DNA from: RYN-230 sp963837335
Lineage (GTDB): Bacteria > Actinomycetota > Actinomycetes > Streptosporangiales > Streptosporangiaceae
Length of the DNA stretch: 64,000 nucleotides
Direction: 5' to 3'
Assembly: GCA_963837335.1 (NCBI GenBank)
Contig: CAWINS010000027.1
Coordinates: 204,219 to 268,218, forward strand
The notes under the pieces were generated by a model that saw only the letters and a list, made by a program, of their open reading frames with translations, did no database searches and was not told the origin of the DNA. The first letter of the stretch is position 1; each line of letters opens with the position of its first letter. The position numbers were made by a program, and so were the translations under genes. Below are positions 46,516 to 58,987 of the stretch, one piece after another.

Positions 46516-48602
46516 ATGGGCCTGTCTTCGCGCTCCTGGCGCCTGCTTTTTCGTCCCGACGACTGGAGTGAACGTCAGACGGGCCTGTTCGTCATCCTGA
46601 TCGGCCTCCTGCTCTACATCCCGTTCGCCGGGTCCTACGGGCTTTACGACCCCTGGGAGACGCACTACGGCGAGGTGGCGCGCCAGATGACCGAGCGGGG
46701 CGACTACATCAGCCTGTGGTGGCCGGGCGCGCCGCATCGACGCCGACCACTTCTGGTCCAAGCCCGTCCTGTCGTTCTGGATCATGAGCCTGTCGATGCA
46801 GCTGTTCGGGCTGCGTCACGCCGCCCCGGGGACGATGGCGCTGTCGCACCGGGCCGAGTGGGCGATGCGCCTGCCGTTCTGCCTGCTGGGCGTCCTCGGC
46901 ATCTACGGGATTTATCTCTGTGTCTCGCGCTTCGTGAGCCGCCGCGCCGGCGCTCTTCGCCGCGCTGGTGACCGCGACCTCGCCGCTTTACAGCCTGGTG
47001 GCGCGGCAGGCGATGACCGACATGGCCTTCGTCGGCCCGATGACGATGGCGCTGGCGCTGGGCGCGCTGGCGCTGTTCGACGACGAGGACACGCCGCTGC
47101 CCCGGCGCGAGGTTCGGCTCGGGCAAGCTCAAGCTCAGCTGGCCCGACCATCCGCTGCTCTACCTGGCTGCCGGCTTCTTCGCGCTGGTGGCGCTGCCGC
47201 AGCTGATCGTCAACACGCTTCAGCTGCGCTGGACTTCAACCTCGGGCCGACGGCTGGTCACGTTGCCGGGCGTGCTGGTGATGCTGCCGTACATCGGCGG
47301 CTTCCTGGCCTACTTCGCGCTCATCGGCGCGCCTGCGCACCAAGGCGCCGCTCTACCTCAACATCGCCGCGACGCTGTGCGGCCTGGCCACGCTGGCCAA
47401 GGGAATCGCCGGGCTGGGCCTGCCGGTGATCGTCTTTCTGGCCTACCTCGGGTTCACCTGGAACTGGAAGCGGCTGCGCGCGCGCGCAGCTGGGGTTCGG
47501 GATCCTGCTGGCGCTGCTGACGGTGGCGGTCGTGGCCGTCCCCTGGCACCACGCCATGCTGGTCCGGCACGGCAAGCCGTTCTGGGACGAGCTCTACGGC
47601 GACAACCACTGGCGCCGGCTGGTGGTCGGACGCCACGGCGATCGCGGCACGTTCGAATACTTCCTGCGCGAGCTCGGCTACGCGGTGCTCCCCTGGATCG
47701 CGCTGGCGCCGGCCGCGCTGGCGACGGTGGTGATGCGGCGAACCGACGCGCAGGCCAGTCCCCGCGAGGCGCGCCGGCAAGGGATCTACTGGTTCGGCGC
47801 GATCTGGTTCGTGGCGGCGTACGCGCTGGTGTCGCTGTCGGTCACCAAGTTCCACCACTACATCCTGCCGGCGCTGCCCGGCCTGGCCATCGTCGATCGG
47901 CTGCTTCCTCGACGATCTGCTCGCGCGCCGCGACGGGCGCGACCGCGGCGGCGGCGGCGGTGATCGGAATTCCGCTGCTGGCGCTGGTGATGGCCGATCT
48001 GGCCTTCGCCCCCAAGGACGCGCAGCACTTCATCTGGCTGTTCTCGTACGACTACATCAACACGCCGCAGGGACGGCCCTGGCCGCGCGGCGCTCGACTT
48101 CCGCCCGGCGCTCGATCGCCTTCGCGGCGCTGTTCGCCATCGCCACCGCGGCGCTGGCCTGGCGTCGCGTGCAGCGGGCGGCGGCCGTCGGACTGTGCCT
48201 GCTGGCGGTGGGCTTCACCTACTACCTGCTCGACGGCTACATGATGAAGGTGACGCCCTACTGGACCCAGAAGGGGCTCATCGCGAACTATTACAAGATG
48301 CGCCGCTCGCCGGACGAGCACCTGCTGGTCTGGCAGATGTACTGGCGCGGCGAGAACTTCTACACGCGAGAACGAGGTCTACGAGGGTCCCCCGGACGAC
48401 CGGACGGTCTTCCTGGGCGACAAGAACGTCGAGAACCTCAAGGCCTGGATGGGCCGGCACCGCGGGCACCGGGCCTTCTTCCTCATCGAGCGGTCGCGTA
48501 TGAGCCAGCTCGAGGGGCTGGTGCCGCCCGAGAGCCAAGAAGAGCCTCAAGATGGTCGACGAGAGCAACATGAAGTTCTGCCTGGCCGCCATCGACCTTT
48601 AA
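46516..48602 (+). CDS. Glycosyltransferase family 39-like membrane protein (ArnT/PMT type), frameshifted
   Basis: About 695 codons. The first 75 residues include a membrane helix and YDPWETHYGEVARQM, which matches the catalytic loop of GT-C family 39 enzymes. Later fragments show SKPVLSFWIMSLSMQLFGLR, repeated membrane helices, TLAKGIAGLGLPVIVFLAYLG, VPWHHAMLVRHGKPFWDELYGDNHW and VTKFHHYILPALPGLAIVDRLL. The end reads NMKFCLAAIDL and stops at 48,602. At least six indels occur. It transfers sugars from lipid carriers to proteins or lipids; the exact substrate is unknown. Confidence 0.8.
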
Positions 48603-48696
48603 CCGTCCGAATTTGCCGGCTTTTCCTCTGGGCGCTGCTGATCGCCGGCGCTTCTTCCGTCGTTGACGGCACGGTCCGGCGGTGGCAGGATTCGCC

Positions 48697-48722
48697 CTCC
48701 CCGGGGGGACCCCCCCGGTTTT
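48697..48722 (+). terminator. G/C hairpin with four T, just before prs
   Basis: CCGGGGG and CCCCCGG arms (48701-48718) are followed by TTTT. It could terminate the glycosyltransferase transcript, but the presumed prs GTG at 48726 follows within four bases, so it might also be a leader hairpin. Confidence 0.4.
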
Positions 48723-48725
48723 GTC

Positions 48726-49670
<945 letters not shown>

Positions 49671-49703
49671 ACACACCGCACGCACCACGCAAAGGAAGCA
49701 GTC

Positions 49704-50441
49704 ATGGAATTCGCAAAGGTCAACGTCGAGGTCAGGAGCGGTATCGGCAAGGGTGGCGCGCGCAAGGTGCGCGCCGCCGGCAAGGTTCCCGGCGTCCTCT
49801 ACGGCCTCAAGGTCGAGCCCGATCGCCGTGACCTTCAACGAGAAGGAGCTGCTGCACGTCGCTCGACAAGGAGAAGCGGCGCAACACCGTTCTCGAGCTC
49901 TCCATCGCCGGCGACGGCGGCAAGTCCGAGAAGGTGACGGCCATGGTGCGCGACGCGCAGATCGATCCGCTGTCGCGGCGGCTGGTCCACGTCGACTTCC
50001 TGCGCGTCGATCTGGACAGCGAGGTCCACGTGACGGTGCCGCTCGTGCTCACCGGCAAGGCGATCGGCACCACCAACGGCGGCAACCTGCACCAGAGCAT
50101 GCACGTCATCCCCATCGCCGCCAAGCCGGCCGCGATCCCGACCAAGCTCGAGGTCGACGTCACGCCGCTCGGACATGGGCGACGCGCTCCACGTCAGCGA
50201 CCTCAAGCTCGGCGCGGGCGTGCGCGCGCTGCTCGATCCGCGCGACGCCATCGCGTCGGTCGTGGCGCCCAAGGCCGAGAAGGTCGGAGGCCGAGGCGGC
50301 GCCCGTCGAGGGCGCGGTTCCGGCCGAGGGCGCGGCTGGCGGCGCCGCGCGGCGGCTGGCGCGGCCGCCGGCGGCCAAGGGCGGCCGCCGGCCAAGCGGG
50401 CGCCGCCGCCGGCAAGAGAGGAGAAGAAGGGGAAGAAGTAA
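49704..50441 (+). CDS. rplY: 50S ribosomal protein L25 (CTC/TL5 type), frameshifted
   Basis: Begins MEFAKVNVEVRSGIGKGGAR and KVPGVLYGLKVEP, the 5S rRNA-binding L25 domain, continuing in other frames as VTFNEKELLHV, MVRDAQIDPLSRRLVHVDFLRVDLD and the CTC domain VTVPLVLTGKAIGTTNGGNLHQ. The tail is Ala/Glu/Lys-rich and ends EEKKGKK at the TAA 50439-50441. At least four single-base errors are needed to restore it. Located between prs and pth, as in many bacteria. Confidence 0.9.
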
Positions 50442-50476
50442 CCTCGCACGTAGTCCCCGAGCGCGGACGCTCGCAC

Positions 50477-51081
50477 ATGTATCTCGTGGTGGGGCTCGGC
50501 AATCCGGGCCGGCAGTACCAGGGCAACCGCCACAACATGGGGTTCAAGGTCGTGGACGAGCTGGCCGCGCGCGCGCGGGGCACCGCGCCGCGCGCCAAGT
50601 TCGGCGCCGAGCTGGGCGAGATCACGCTCGGCGGCGACGCGCGTCCTTCTTTGCAAGCCCATGGAGTTCATGAACGTCAGCGGTCAGGCCGTCGCGCGAG
50701 TGGCCGGCTTCTACAAGATCCCGCGGCCGAGCACGATCGTCGTGCACGACGAGCTCGACCTGCCGTTCGGGCGCCTCAAGCTGGGCGTCGGCGGCGGTCA
50801 CGGCGGCCACAACGGCGTGCGCTCGCTGCATCGCCGACTGGGCGACGCGGACTTCGCGCGCGTGCGCGTCGGCGTCGGTCGCCCGGCGGCCGGCCGCGAG
50901 CGCGCCGACTACGTGCTCGGCGAACTTCTCGCGCGCCGAGCGAAGGAGCTCCCCGCGCTGATCGGCCTCGCGGCCGACGCCGTCGAGGCGATCGTCGACG
51001 CGCGGCCTGACGGCCGCGATGAACAAGTTCAACGGACCAAAGGTCAGCAGCAAGCAACGAGACAGTGGCGACCGCGCGTGA
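50477..51081 (+). CDS. pth: Peptidyl-tRNA hydrolase, frameshifted
   Basis: Starts MYLVVGLGNPGRQYQGNRHNMGF, with the substrate Asn (GLGNPG) and catalytic His (RHNMGF). After an error near 50,655 a second frame gives MNVSGQAVARVAGFYKI, IVVHDELDLPFGRLKL with the catalytic Asp region, and GGGHGGHNGVRSL. The last part (AADAVEAIVDA...AMNKFNGPK) shifts again and ends at TGA 51,081. Recycles peptidyl-tRNA. Confidence 0.92.
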
Positions 51082-51154
51082 TGGTCACGCGCGGCCGCTC
51101 CTCCTTGCCCGTGGCGACACGGACAACTGCGGGACGACAGCCCATAAGGAGACG

Positions 51155-51745
51155 ATGAGCGCAACTGGAACGAGCCAGCGACGCGCGCCGGCACAGCCTC
51201 GCCCAGGCGACGGGACCGGCACGTCGCGATCGGCCCGCGACTGGCCGGCCGCAAACGAGAGTACGAGACGATCTACATCCTGCGCCCCGACAGCACGACC
51301 GACGTCATCCGCCAGGTCAACACGAAGGTCCGCGGCGTGATCGAGGCGGGCGGCGGGACGCTCATCAAGGTCGACAACTGGGGCAAGCGCAAGCTCGCCT
51401 ACGAGGTGAAGAAGCAGCTCAAGGGCATCTACCTCTTCTTCTCGTACCTCGGCACCGCCGGGCCTCGTCGAGGAGATCGAGCGCAACCTGCGCCTCACCG
51501 ACTCGGTCATCCGCTACTACTCGGTGAAGATCGCACGAGAACGTCGATCCGGCGGCCCGCGCGACCGAGCTCGACCGAGGAGACGTTCACCAAGGCGTCG
51601 ACGCCGGGTCCCGACGAGGAAGAGATCGCGACCGGTCAGGCGCAGCGTCGCTCGCCGCTTCGAAGAGGACGAGGGTGCATTCGATTTCGAAGAGGCCGTG
51701 TTCGGCGGCGTCGACGAGCCGGGCCGCGGCCAAGGGGAGGACTAG
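51155..51745 (+). CDS. rpsF: 30S ribosomal protein S6, frameshifted
   Basis: ATG 51155 follows AAGGAG. A non-conserved N-terminal extension of about 40 residues precedes the S6 core: REYETIYILRPDST, then VIEAGGGTLIKVDNWGKRKLAYEVKKQLKGIYLFFSY and RNLRLTDSVIRYYSVKI. An acidic tail (FEEDEGAFDFEEAVFGG) follows. At least four indels interrupt it. First gene of the rpsF-rpsR-rplI run. Confidence 0.9.
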
Positions 51746-51748
51746 ACC

Positions 51749-52038
51749 ATGGCAACCGAGATGCGGTGACGGAGCAGAGGCGAGCGTGGCGGACGCGGCG
51801 GCGACGACAAGAAGCGCCCGATCGGCCGCCGCAAGCAGTGCAGGTTCTGCGCGCGACGAGGCGTCAAGATCGACTACAAGGACGCCGGGCTGCTCAAGTA
51901 CTTCATCACCGACCGCGGCAAGCTGGTGCCGCGCCGCATCTGACCGGCAACTGCGCCAAGCACCAGCGCGAGATCGCCGTGGCGGTCAACCGCGCGCGCA
52001 TGATCGCGCTCATGCCGTTCGCAGTCACGGGAGCGTGA
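51749..52038 (+). CDS. rpsR: 30S ribosomal protein S18, frameshifted
   Basis: Starts MATEM four bases after rpsF. The core in other frames reads KKRPIGRRKQCRFCARRGVKIDYKD, LLKYFITDRGKLVPRR and TGNCAKHQREIAVAVNRARMIALMPF. Cys residues in QCRFCARR and GNCAKH suggest the zinc-binding form of S18. At least three single-base errors. Confidence 0.9.
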
Positions 52039-52042
52039 GCCC

Positions 52043-52496
52043 ATGCAAGTCATTCTCAAAGACGACATGGACAACCTCGGCAAGTCCGGCGAGGTCGTCA
52101 ACGTCAAGCCGGGCTACGGCGCGCAACTTCCTCCTGCCGCGGGGCCAGGCCATCAAGGCGACCGCCGAGCGACGTCAAGCGCGTCGAGCACGAGAAGCGG
52201 GTCATCGCGGCGCGCACCGCCAAGCTCGCCAAGGAGGCGCAGGCCGAGGCCGACAACGCTCTCGCAGGTCGAGGTCTCGATCGCGCGCGCGGTCGGCGAA
52301 GAGGACAAGCTCTTCGGCTCGGTCACCGTCGCGCGACATCGCGGAGGCGCTCGGCGAGCAGGGCGTCAGGTCGACGCCAAGAAGATCCACCTCGACGAGC
52401 CGATCAAGGCGCTCGGGCCTGGCCGAGGTCCCGGTCAAGCTGGGCCGCGGCGTCACGGCGACGATCAAGGTCTGGGTCGTCAAGAAAGAGGAATAG
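52043..52496 (+). CDS. rplI: 50S ribosomal protein L9, frameshifted
   Basis: Starts MQVILKDDMDNLGKSGEVVNVKPGYG with the N-terminal rRNA-binding domain, then NFLLPRGQAIKAT in another frame, a Lys/Ala-rich connecting helix, and the C-terminal domain QVEVSIARAVGEEDKLFGSVT, EALGEQG, LDEPIKALG and ATIKVWVVKKEE. About 150 codons, normal for L9. A strong terminator follows. Confidence 0.9.
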
Positions 52497-52537
52497 CCCT
52501 TCCTTCTTCGCTGCTCCGATCCGGTTCGAAGACATCA

Positions 52538-52569
52538 AGGGCGCTGCCTCAGGGCGGCGCCCTTTTTTT
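52538..52569 (+). terminator. Rho-independent terminator after rplI
   Basis: An 11-bp stem with one G-T pair (AGGGCGCTGCC / GGCGGCGCCCT), loop TCAG, then seven T. It ends the rpsF-rpsR-rplI unit before dnaB. Confidence 0.92.
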
Positions 52570-52634
52570 GTCCACAGCTGCGAACCGCTGTCGGCGCTCT
52601 GGCTTCGCTTCAGAAGAGTAGAATCGCGGCCCCG

Positions 52635-54076
52635 ATGCTGGAAGTGCTCAGCTCGAAACCGGCGCCGGCCCGCGCAGCCGCCGCACAACCTCGACGCCGA
52701 GAAGTCGGTCGCTGGGCGCGGTGTTCATCAAGCCGGCGGCCTTCGACGAGGTGGCGACGACGCTGCAGGTCGACGACTTCTTCCTGCCGGCGCACCGCGA
52801 GATCTTCGACGCGATGCTGGCGCTCGACAAGCGGCGCCAGCCCCTCGACGTCATCGCCGTCGCCGACGAGCTGAAGGTGCGCGGCATGCTGCCGCGGCTC
52901 GAGGGCGGCGAGGCCTACCTGCTCGCGCTGGCGAACTCGCGTGCCCACGGCCGAGAACATCCTGCACTACGCCCGCCTCGTGAAGGAGAAGGCGACGCTG
53001 CGGCGCCTCATCGCGGCGTGCGCCGAGGTGCAGTCGACGCGCCTACGGCGACTTCGGCGAGTTCGAGGCCTTCCTCGACGAGGCCGAGACGAAGATCTTC
53101 AAGGTCGCGCAGCAGAACCGCCGCGAGACCTATTCGGCGACCGGCGAGCTGATGGAGGAGGTGCTGCACAACCTCGAGGTGCGGACCGCCGAAAGCAAGG
53201 CCGTCACGGGCGTGCCCACCGGCTTCACGAAGCTCGACGAGCTCACGGCGGGCCTGCAGCGCGAGAACCTGATCATCGTCGCGGCGCGCCCCGGCGGCGG
53301 CAAGACGTCGTGGGCCGTCAACGTCGCCATGCACGCGGCGCTGCAGCACAACATCCCCGTGCTGATCTTCTCGCTGGAGATGTCGAAGTACGAGTTGATG
53401 GAGCGCATGCTCGCGGGCGAGGCGCGCATCGACTCGTCGAAGATGAAGCGCGGCATGCTCGAGTACGCCGACTGGAAGAACAAGATCTACCCGGCCTCGG
53501 GACGTCTGGCCGCCGCGCCCATCCTCATCGACGACTCGTCGGCGATCTCGATCATGGAGATCCGCGCCAAGGCGCGCCGCTTCCGGAGCGACCCGCAAGT
53601 ATTTTCCGCCGCCCGGCCCCAGGTGGACGGCCGGCCGCCGCCGCCGCCGCTCGGCCTCATCGTCGTCGACTACCTCCAGCTCGCGCGCGGCGGCGCGTCG
53701 CGCGGACGACAACCGCCAGCACGAGATCGCCGACATCTCGCGCGGCCTGAAGGCGCTGGCCAAGGATCTCAAGATGCCGATCATCGCGATCTCGCAGCTC
53801 AACCGCGAGGTCGAGAAGCGCGAGGGGAAGCCGCGCCTCTCGGACCTGCGCGAGTCGGGCGCCATCGAGCAGGACGCCGACATCATCCTCTTCATCCACC
53901 GCGAGGACATGGTTCGCGGCGAGACCGCCGACGCCCACATGCCGACGGCGATCGCCGAGATCATCGTCGGCAAGCACCGCAACGGCGGCACGGGCGCCGT
54001 GAAGATGACGTTCATCAAGGAGTACACGCGCTTCGAGAACTACGCCGACGATCCGGAGCCCGGCGGGGCCGAGTAG
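52635..54076 (+). CDS. dnaB: Replicative DNA helicase DnaB, frameshifted
   Basis: The N-terminal domain is pieced together from two frames (KPAAFDEVATTLQVDDFFLPAHREIFDAML, ENILHYARLVKEKATLRRLI). The RecA-like domain has GVPTGFTKLDELTAGLQ, Walker A AARPGGGKTSW, LIFSLEMSKYELMERM, Walker B LIVVDYLQL and the last frame MPIIAISQLNREVEKREGKPRLSDLRESGAIEQDAD. At least four errors. About 10 Pro-rich residues (PQVDGRPPPPPLG) sit before the Walker B strand. The gene follows rplI, the classic order. Confidence 0.93.
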
Positions 54077-54105
54077 GCCTCGCAGTCGCCCATTACGGCG
54101 ATTCG

Positions 54106-54489
54106 TCAGGGTCGCTCGGCGCCGTCGATCTTCCCGAGCTCGCGGTCGAACGTGCCGAGGGGCAGGTGGCCGGCCTTGCGGGCGATCTCCAGAATCAGGC
54201 AATCGGAGAAGCCGAGAGCGGGCCGCGACCGAAACTTGGCCAGCGCCGCCGCGACGGTGGGCGGATCTTCCAGAACGAACTCCTGGTGATTCAAGAGTAG
54301 TTCTCGATGGTGTCGGCGACGTCCGAGGACGGTAGACGGTACGTCGAGGCGAGAACCCAATATTGCCTCGGCCAGGACGAGGTGCGAGATCGAGGCGCCG
54401 CCGGCGACGAAGGCCTCTGCCTGTCGGACCTGGCGCGGCTCGTCTCGCGCGAGGACGCGGACGACGATATTGGTGTCAGCGGCGCGCAT
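54106..54489 (-). CDS. vapC: PIN-domain toxin of an AbrB-PIN module
   Basis: 127 residues from ATG 54489 (MRAADTNIVVRVLARDEPRQ). PIN residues are Asp (AADTNI), Glu (LVLAEAILG), Asp (SDCLILEIA) and the final TFDRELGKI. Probable RNase toxin. The start overlaps the antitoxin end by 14 bases. Confidence 0.88.
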   Translation of the reverse strand: MRAADTNIVVRVLARDEPRQVRQAEAFVAGGASISHLVLAEAILGSRLDVPSTVLGRRRHHRELLLNHQEFVLEDPPTVAAALAKFRSRPALGFSDCLILEIARKAGHLPLGTFDRELGKIDGAERP

Positions 54490-54745
54490 GCTTCTTCCGC
54501 ATGTACTCGCGTATTCCTTCGTCCATCTCCTCGACAGTGCGAGGCGCCGGAGGCCCATGGGGGAAGAGGGCCTTGTGCATTCCGTCAGACGTGTAGCGTC
54601 CGACCCGGCGCACCACGACCTTGTCGCCCTCCTCGTCCCACTCCAGAACGGACCCCGGTCCCAGGCCGAGCTTGCGACGGACCTCGGCAGGAACCGCGAC
54701 CCGCCCCTGGGCTGTCAGCCGTGAACGTGCCAGCGCCATGGACAT
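54476..54745 (-). CDS. vapB: AbrB/SpoVT-type antitoxin
   Basis: 89 residues. ARSRLTAQGRVAVPAEVRRKLGLGPGSVLEW is the swapped-hairpin AbrB DNA-binding domain; the acidic C-terminal half (PRTVEEMDEGIREYMRKKHARR) should bind the toxin. The ATG at 54745 directly abuts a perfect palindrome, and a second Met follows two codons on. Confidence 0.87.
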   Translation of the reverse strand: MSMALARSRLTAQGRVAVPAEVRRKLGLGPGSVLEWDEEGDKVVVRRVGRYTSDGMHKALFPHGPPAPRTVEEMDEGIREYMRKKHARR

Positions 54746-54767
54746 TTACATTACCATGGTAATGTAA
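54746..54767. promoter_or_regulatory. 22-bp perfect palindrome, antitoxin operator
   Basis: Two 11-base arms (TTACATTACCA and its complement TGGTAATGTAA) without a spacer, ending at the base next to the antitoxin ATG. It fills half of the 41-base gap to the divergent deoB gene, so a bound AbrB-type repressor might influence both directions. Confidence 0.85.
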
Positions 54768-54786
54768 CTGGGCGCTGGTGCAAACC

Positions 54787-55956
54787 ATGAGGTGCCCCCT
54801 TTCGTCGCGCGATCATTCTGGTCGTGGACGGCGTCGGCTGCGGCGGCGCGCCCGACGCGGCGGCTACGGCGACGAGGGCGCCGACACGCTCGGCAACATG
54901 CCCGCGCGGTCGGCGGCCTGACGCTGCCGCACCTGCAGGGGCTCGGCCTCGGCAACCTGACCACCATCCTCGGCGTGCCGCCCGTCGGCTCGCCGCGCGG
55001 CGCCTTCGGCAAGATGCGCGAGGCGTCGGCGGGCAAGGACACCACCACCGGGCACTGGGAGATGGCGGGCCTGGTGATCGACAGGCGTTCCCGACCTTCC
55101 CGAACGGCTTTCCCCGGCGATCATGACGCGCTTCGGGCGGCGACCGGGCGCGGCGTCCTCGGCAACAAGACCGCCTCGGGCACCGAGATCATCGACGAGC
55201 TCGGCGCCGGAGCACATGCGACCGGCAAGCTGATCGTCTACACCTCGGCCGACTCGGTCTTCCAGATCGCCGCGCACGAGGAGGTCGTTCCGCTCGACGA
55301 GCTGTACCGGATCTGCGAGGCGGCGCGCGCTGATCGACGACGCTACCGCGTGGCGCGCGTGATCGCGCGCCCGTTCGTCGGCGAGCCGGGCGCGTTCAAG
55401 CGCACCTACAACCGGCGCGACTTCTCGATGCCGCCGCCCGCGCCGACGGTGCTCGACGCAATCGTCGACGCCGGGCTGCCGGTCGTCGGCGTCGGCAAGA
55501 TCTGGGACATCTTCGCCGGCCGCGGCGTCACCGAGAACATCCACGCGAGGGCAACGCCGACGGCTGCGCGCGACGCTCGAGGCGCTCGCCGCGCTCGAGC
55601 GCGGCCTGGTGTTCGTCAACCTCGTCGACTTCGACATGCTCTACGGCCACCGCCGCGACGTGCCGGGCTTCGCCCGCGCGCTGCAGCGAGTTCGACGCCT
55701 TCCTGCCCGCGTTCGCAGGCGGCGCTCGGGCCGCGCGACATCGCGCTCATCACCGCCGACCACGGCAACGATCCGACCTACCGCGGCACCGACCACACGC
55801 GCGAGTACGTGCCGCTGCTCGCCTTCGGCGCCGGCGTGCGCGCCGGCGCCGCTCGGCATGCGCAAGGGCGTTCTACGACATCGGCGCAGACGCTCGCCGA
55901 GGCTTCGGCCTGCCGCCGCTGGCCCGCGGCATGAGCTTCCTGGACGCGCTCGCCGG

Positions 55957-55960
<4 letters not shown>
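54787..55960 (+). CDS. deoB: Phosphopentomutase DeoB, frameshifted
   Basis: With one C removed from the CCCCC run at 54795-54799, ATG 54787 leads into RRAIILVVDGVGCGGAPDA. Further fragments: GGLTLPHLQGLGLGNL, GKDTTTGHWEMAGL (catalytic Thr region), GTEIIDELG, VYTSADSVFQIAAHEEVVPL, GVGKIWDIFAGRGVTENIH, NLVDFDMLYGHRRD and ITADHGNDPTYRGTDHTREYVPLL. All are hallmark metal-binding segments. At least six errors. It interconverts ribose/deoxyribose 1- and 5-phosphates. Overlaps deoA by ATGA. Confidence 0.93.
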
Positions 55961-57289
<1,329 letters not shown>

Positions 57290-57311
57290 GTGCGGTAGCT
57301 TTGCCTGCACG

Positions 57312-58091
57312 ATGTTGAGCCGAGGGGCGCGGGCGGTCGGGTACGAGGAGCGCGGCGCGGGCTCGCCGGTCGTGCTGCTCCACCCGTTTCCGTTCGCCCG
57401 CGGAATCTGGTCCGGTCTGACCGACGTCCTGGCGGCTGGCCATCGGGTCGTCTCCGTGGACGCCCGCGGCTTCGGCGAATCGCCGCTCGGCGAAGCGGCT
57501 TACGGCATCGACGATTTGGCCGACGATGTGGCGGCGCTCCTCGACGAGCTGGACGTCGCGCGCGCGGCCGTGCTGGGCGAGTCGATGGGGGGCTACACGG
57601 CGCTGGCGTTCGCCGTCCGCCACCCGGCCCGCCTCGGGGCGCTGATCCTGGCCGACACCCGCGCGGGCGCCGACAGCGCCGAGACCCGCAAGGCCCGCGA
57701 CGGCGCCATCAGACGCATCAAGACGACCGGTTCGGGCCCCTACCTCGACGGCAGCCTGGCGCGGCTGCTCTCCCCCGCGGCCCCTGCCGAGCTGGTCAGC
57801 TTCCTGCGCGCGCGGGCCGAGACGCGTGAGGCCAGCCTGATCGCGGGGATCGAGGCGCTGCGCGATCGCCCCGACCGGACCAGTGAGCTGGCGGCGATCC
57901 GTGTCCCGACGCTGGCCATCCGCGGCAGCGACGATCAGGTCACGCCCGCCGGCGACATGCAGCAGCTGGAAGGCGCGATCGCCGGCGCGACGTTGGTGAG
58001 CATCCCCGGCGCGGGCCACCTGTCGCACATCGAAGCGCCCGACGCGTTCGAGCGGGCACTGACGTCTTTTCTGGCGACCGCCTTCAATTGA
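57312..58091 (+). CDS. Alpha/beta-hydrolase
   Basis: 259 residues, intact frame. Nucleophile elbow GESMGG (Ser about residue 95), catalytic Asp in RGSDDQVTP and His in GAGHLSHIE; oxyanion-region HPFPF near the N-terminus. It resembles 3-oxoadipate-enol-lactonase-like or small esterase members; the substrate is unknown. It sits 22 bases after deoA and 26 before punA, inside the nucleoside run. Confidence 0.85.
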   Translation: MLSRGARAVGYEERGAGSPVVLLHPFPFARGIWSGLTDVLAAGHRVVSVDARGFGESPLGEAAYGIDDLADDVAALLDELDVARAAVLGESMGGYTALAFAVRHPARLGALILADTRAGADSAETRKARDGAIRRIKTTGSGPYLDGSLARLLSPAAPAELVSFLRARAETREASLIAGIEALRDRPDRTSELAAIRVPTLAIRGSDDQVTPAGDMQQLEGAIAGATLVSIPGAGHLSHIEAPDAFERALTSFLATAFN

Positions 58092-58117
58092 GAAATGGGG
58101 AAAATGGAGGAACGTAG

Positions 58118-58987
58118 ATGAAGCTGGGAGCGCCTCTCTTCGAGCGTGTACAGACGGCCGCCCGTGCCGTCTCGGAGCAGCTCGATCTCGACACGCCCAC
58201 GGCCGCCGTGGTGCTCGGCTCCGGGCTGGGCGGCGTGGCCGACCGACTGACCGACGCCCGCCGCGTCGCCTACGCTTCGCTCCCATGTTTTCCGGAGACG
58301 ACCGTGGCCGGACATCCGGGACGGCTGGTGGCGGGCAAGATACCCGGCGGGGCCTCGAGCAAGTCTGGGGGCAAGACCGTGCTCCTGCTGTGCGGTCGGG
58401 TCCACGGTTACGAGGGTTACCCGCCCTCGGAGGTGGGGTTCGGCGTCCGCGTCGTTGCCGCGCTCGGCGTGCGGACGCTGATCGTCAGCAACGCCTCGGG
58501 CGGGGTCGATCCGGCGTTTTCGCCGGGCGAGATTGTCGCCATCTCCGACCACATCAACCTGACCTCCGGATCCCCGCTCACGGGGACCAATGACGAGAGG
58601 CTCGGGCCGCGCTTCGTCGACATGACCGACGCTTACGATCCCAAGCTGCGCGCGCTGGCCATGGCGGCGGCGCCGGGAGCGATCGGCCGGCCCCTGCGCG
58701 AGGCGATCTACGCCGGGATGGCCGGCCCCGCCTACGAGACGCCGGCCGAGGTCCGTCTCTTGCGAACGTTGGGCGCTGGCCTGGTCGGGATGTCGACGGT
58801 GCACGAGGTGATCACCGCCCGCCACGCCGGGCTCGCGGTGCTGGGGCTGTCGCTGGTCGCCAACATGGCGGCCGGCGTCACGCCCGGGCCGCTGCGCCAC
58901 GAGGACGTCACCCGCGCGGCCGCCGCCGGCGCCGATGCGCTCGGGAGCCTCATCGCCGCCGTCGTGACCGGCCTGGATACGCCTTGA
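58118..58987 (+). CDS. punA: Purine nucleoside phosphorylase (trimeric type)
   Basis: 289 residues, intact. VVLGSGLGGVADRL (phosphate-binding loop), GRVHGYEGYPPSEVGFGVRV, the family motif LIVSNASGGVDPAF, TDAYDPKLR, AGMAGPAYETPAEVRLL and GMSTVHEVITARHAGLAVLG mark class I trimeric PNP. It cleaves inosine and guanosine. Stop overlaps the cdd start (TTGA). Confidence 0.92.
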   Translation: MKLGAPLFERVQTAARAVSEQLDLDTPTAAVVLGSGLGGVADRLTDARRVAYASLPCFPETTVAGHPGRLVAGKIPGGASSKSGGKTVLLLCGRVHGYEGYPPSEVGFGVRVVAALGVRTLIVSNASGGVDPAFSPGEIVAISDHINLTSGSPLTGTNDERLGPRFVDMTDAYDPKLRALAMAAAPGAIGRPLREAIYAGMAGPAYETPAEVRLLRTLGAGLVGMSTVHEVITARHAGLAVLGLSLVANMAAGVTPGPLRHEDVTRAAAAGADALGSLIAAVVTGLDTP

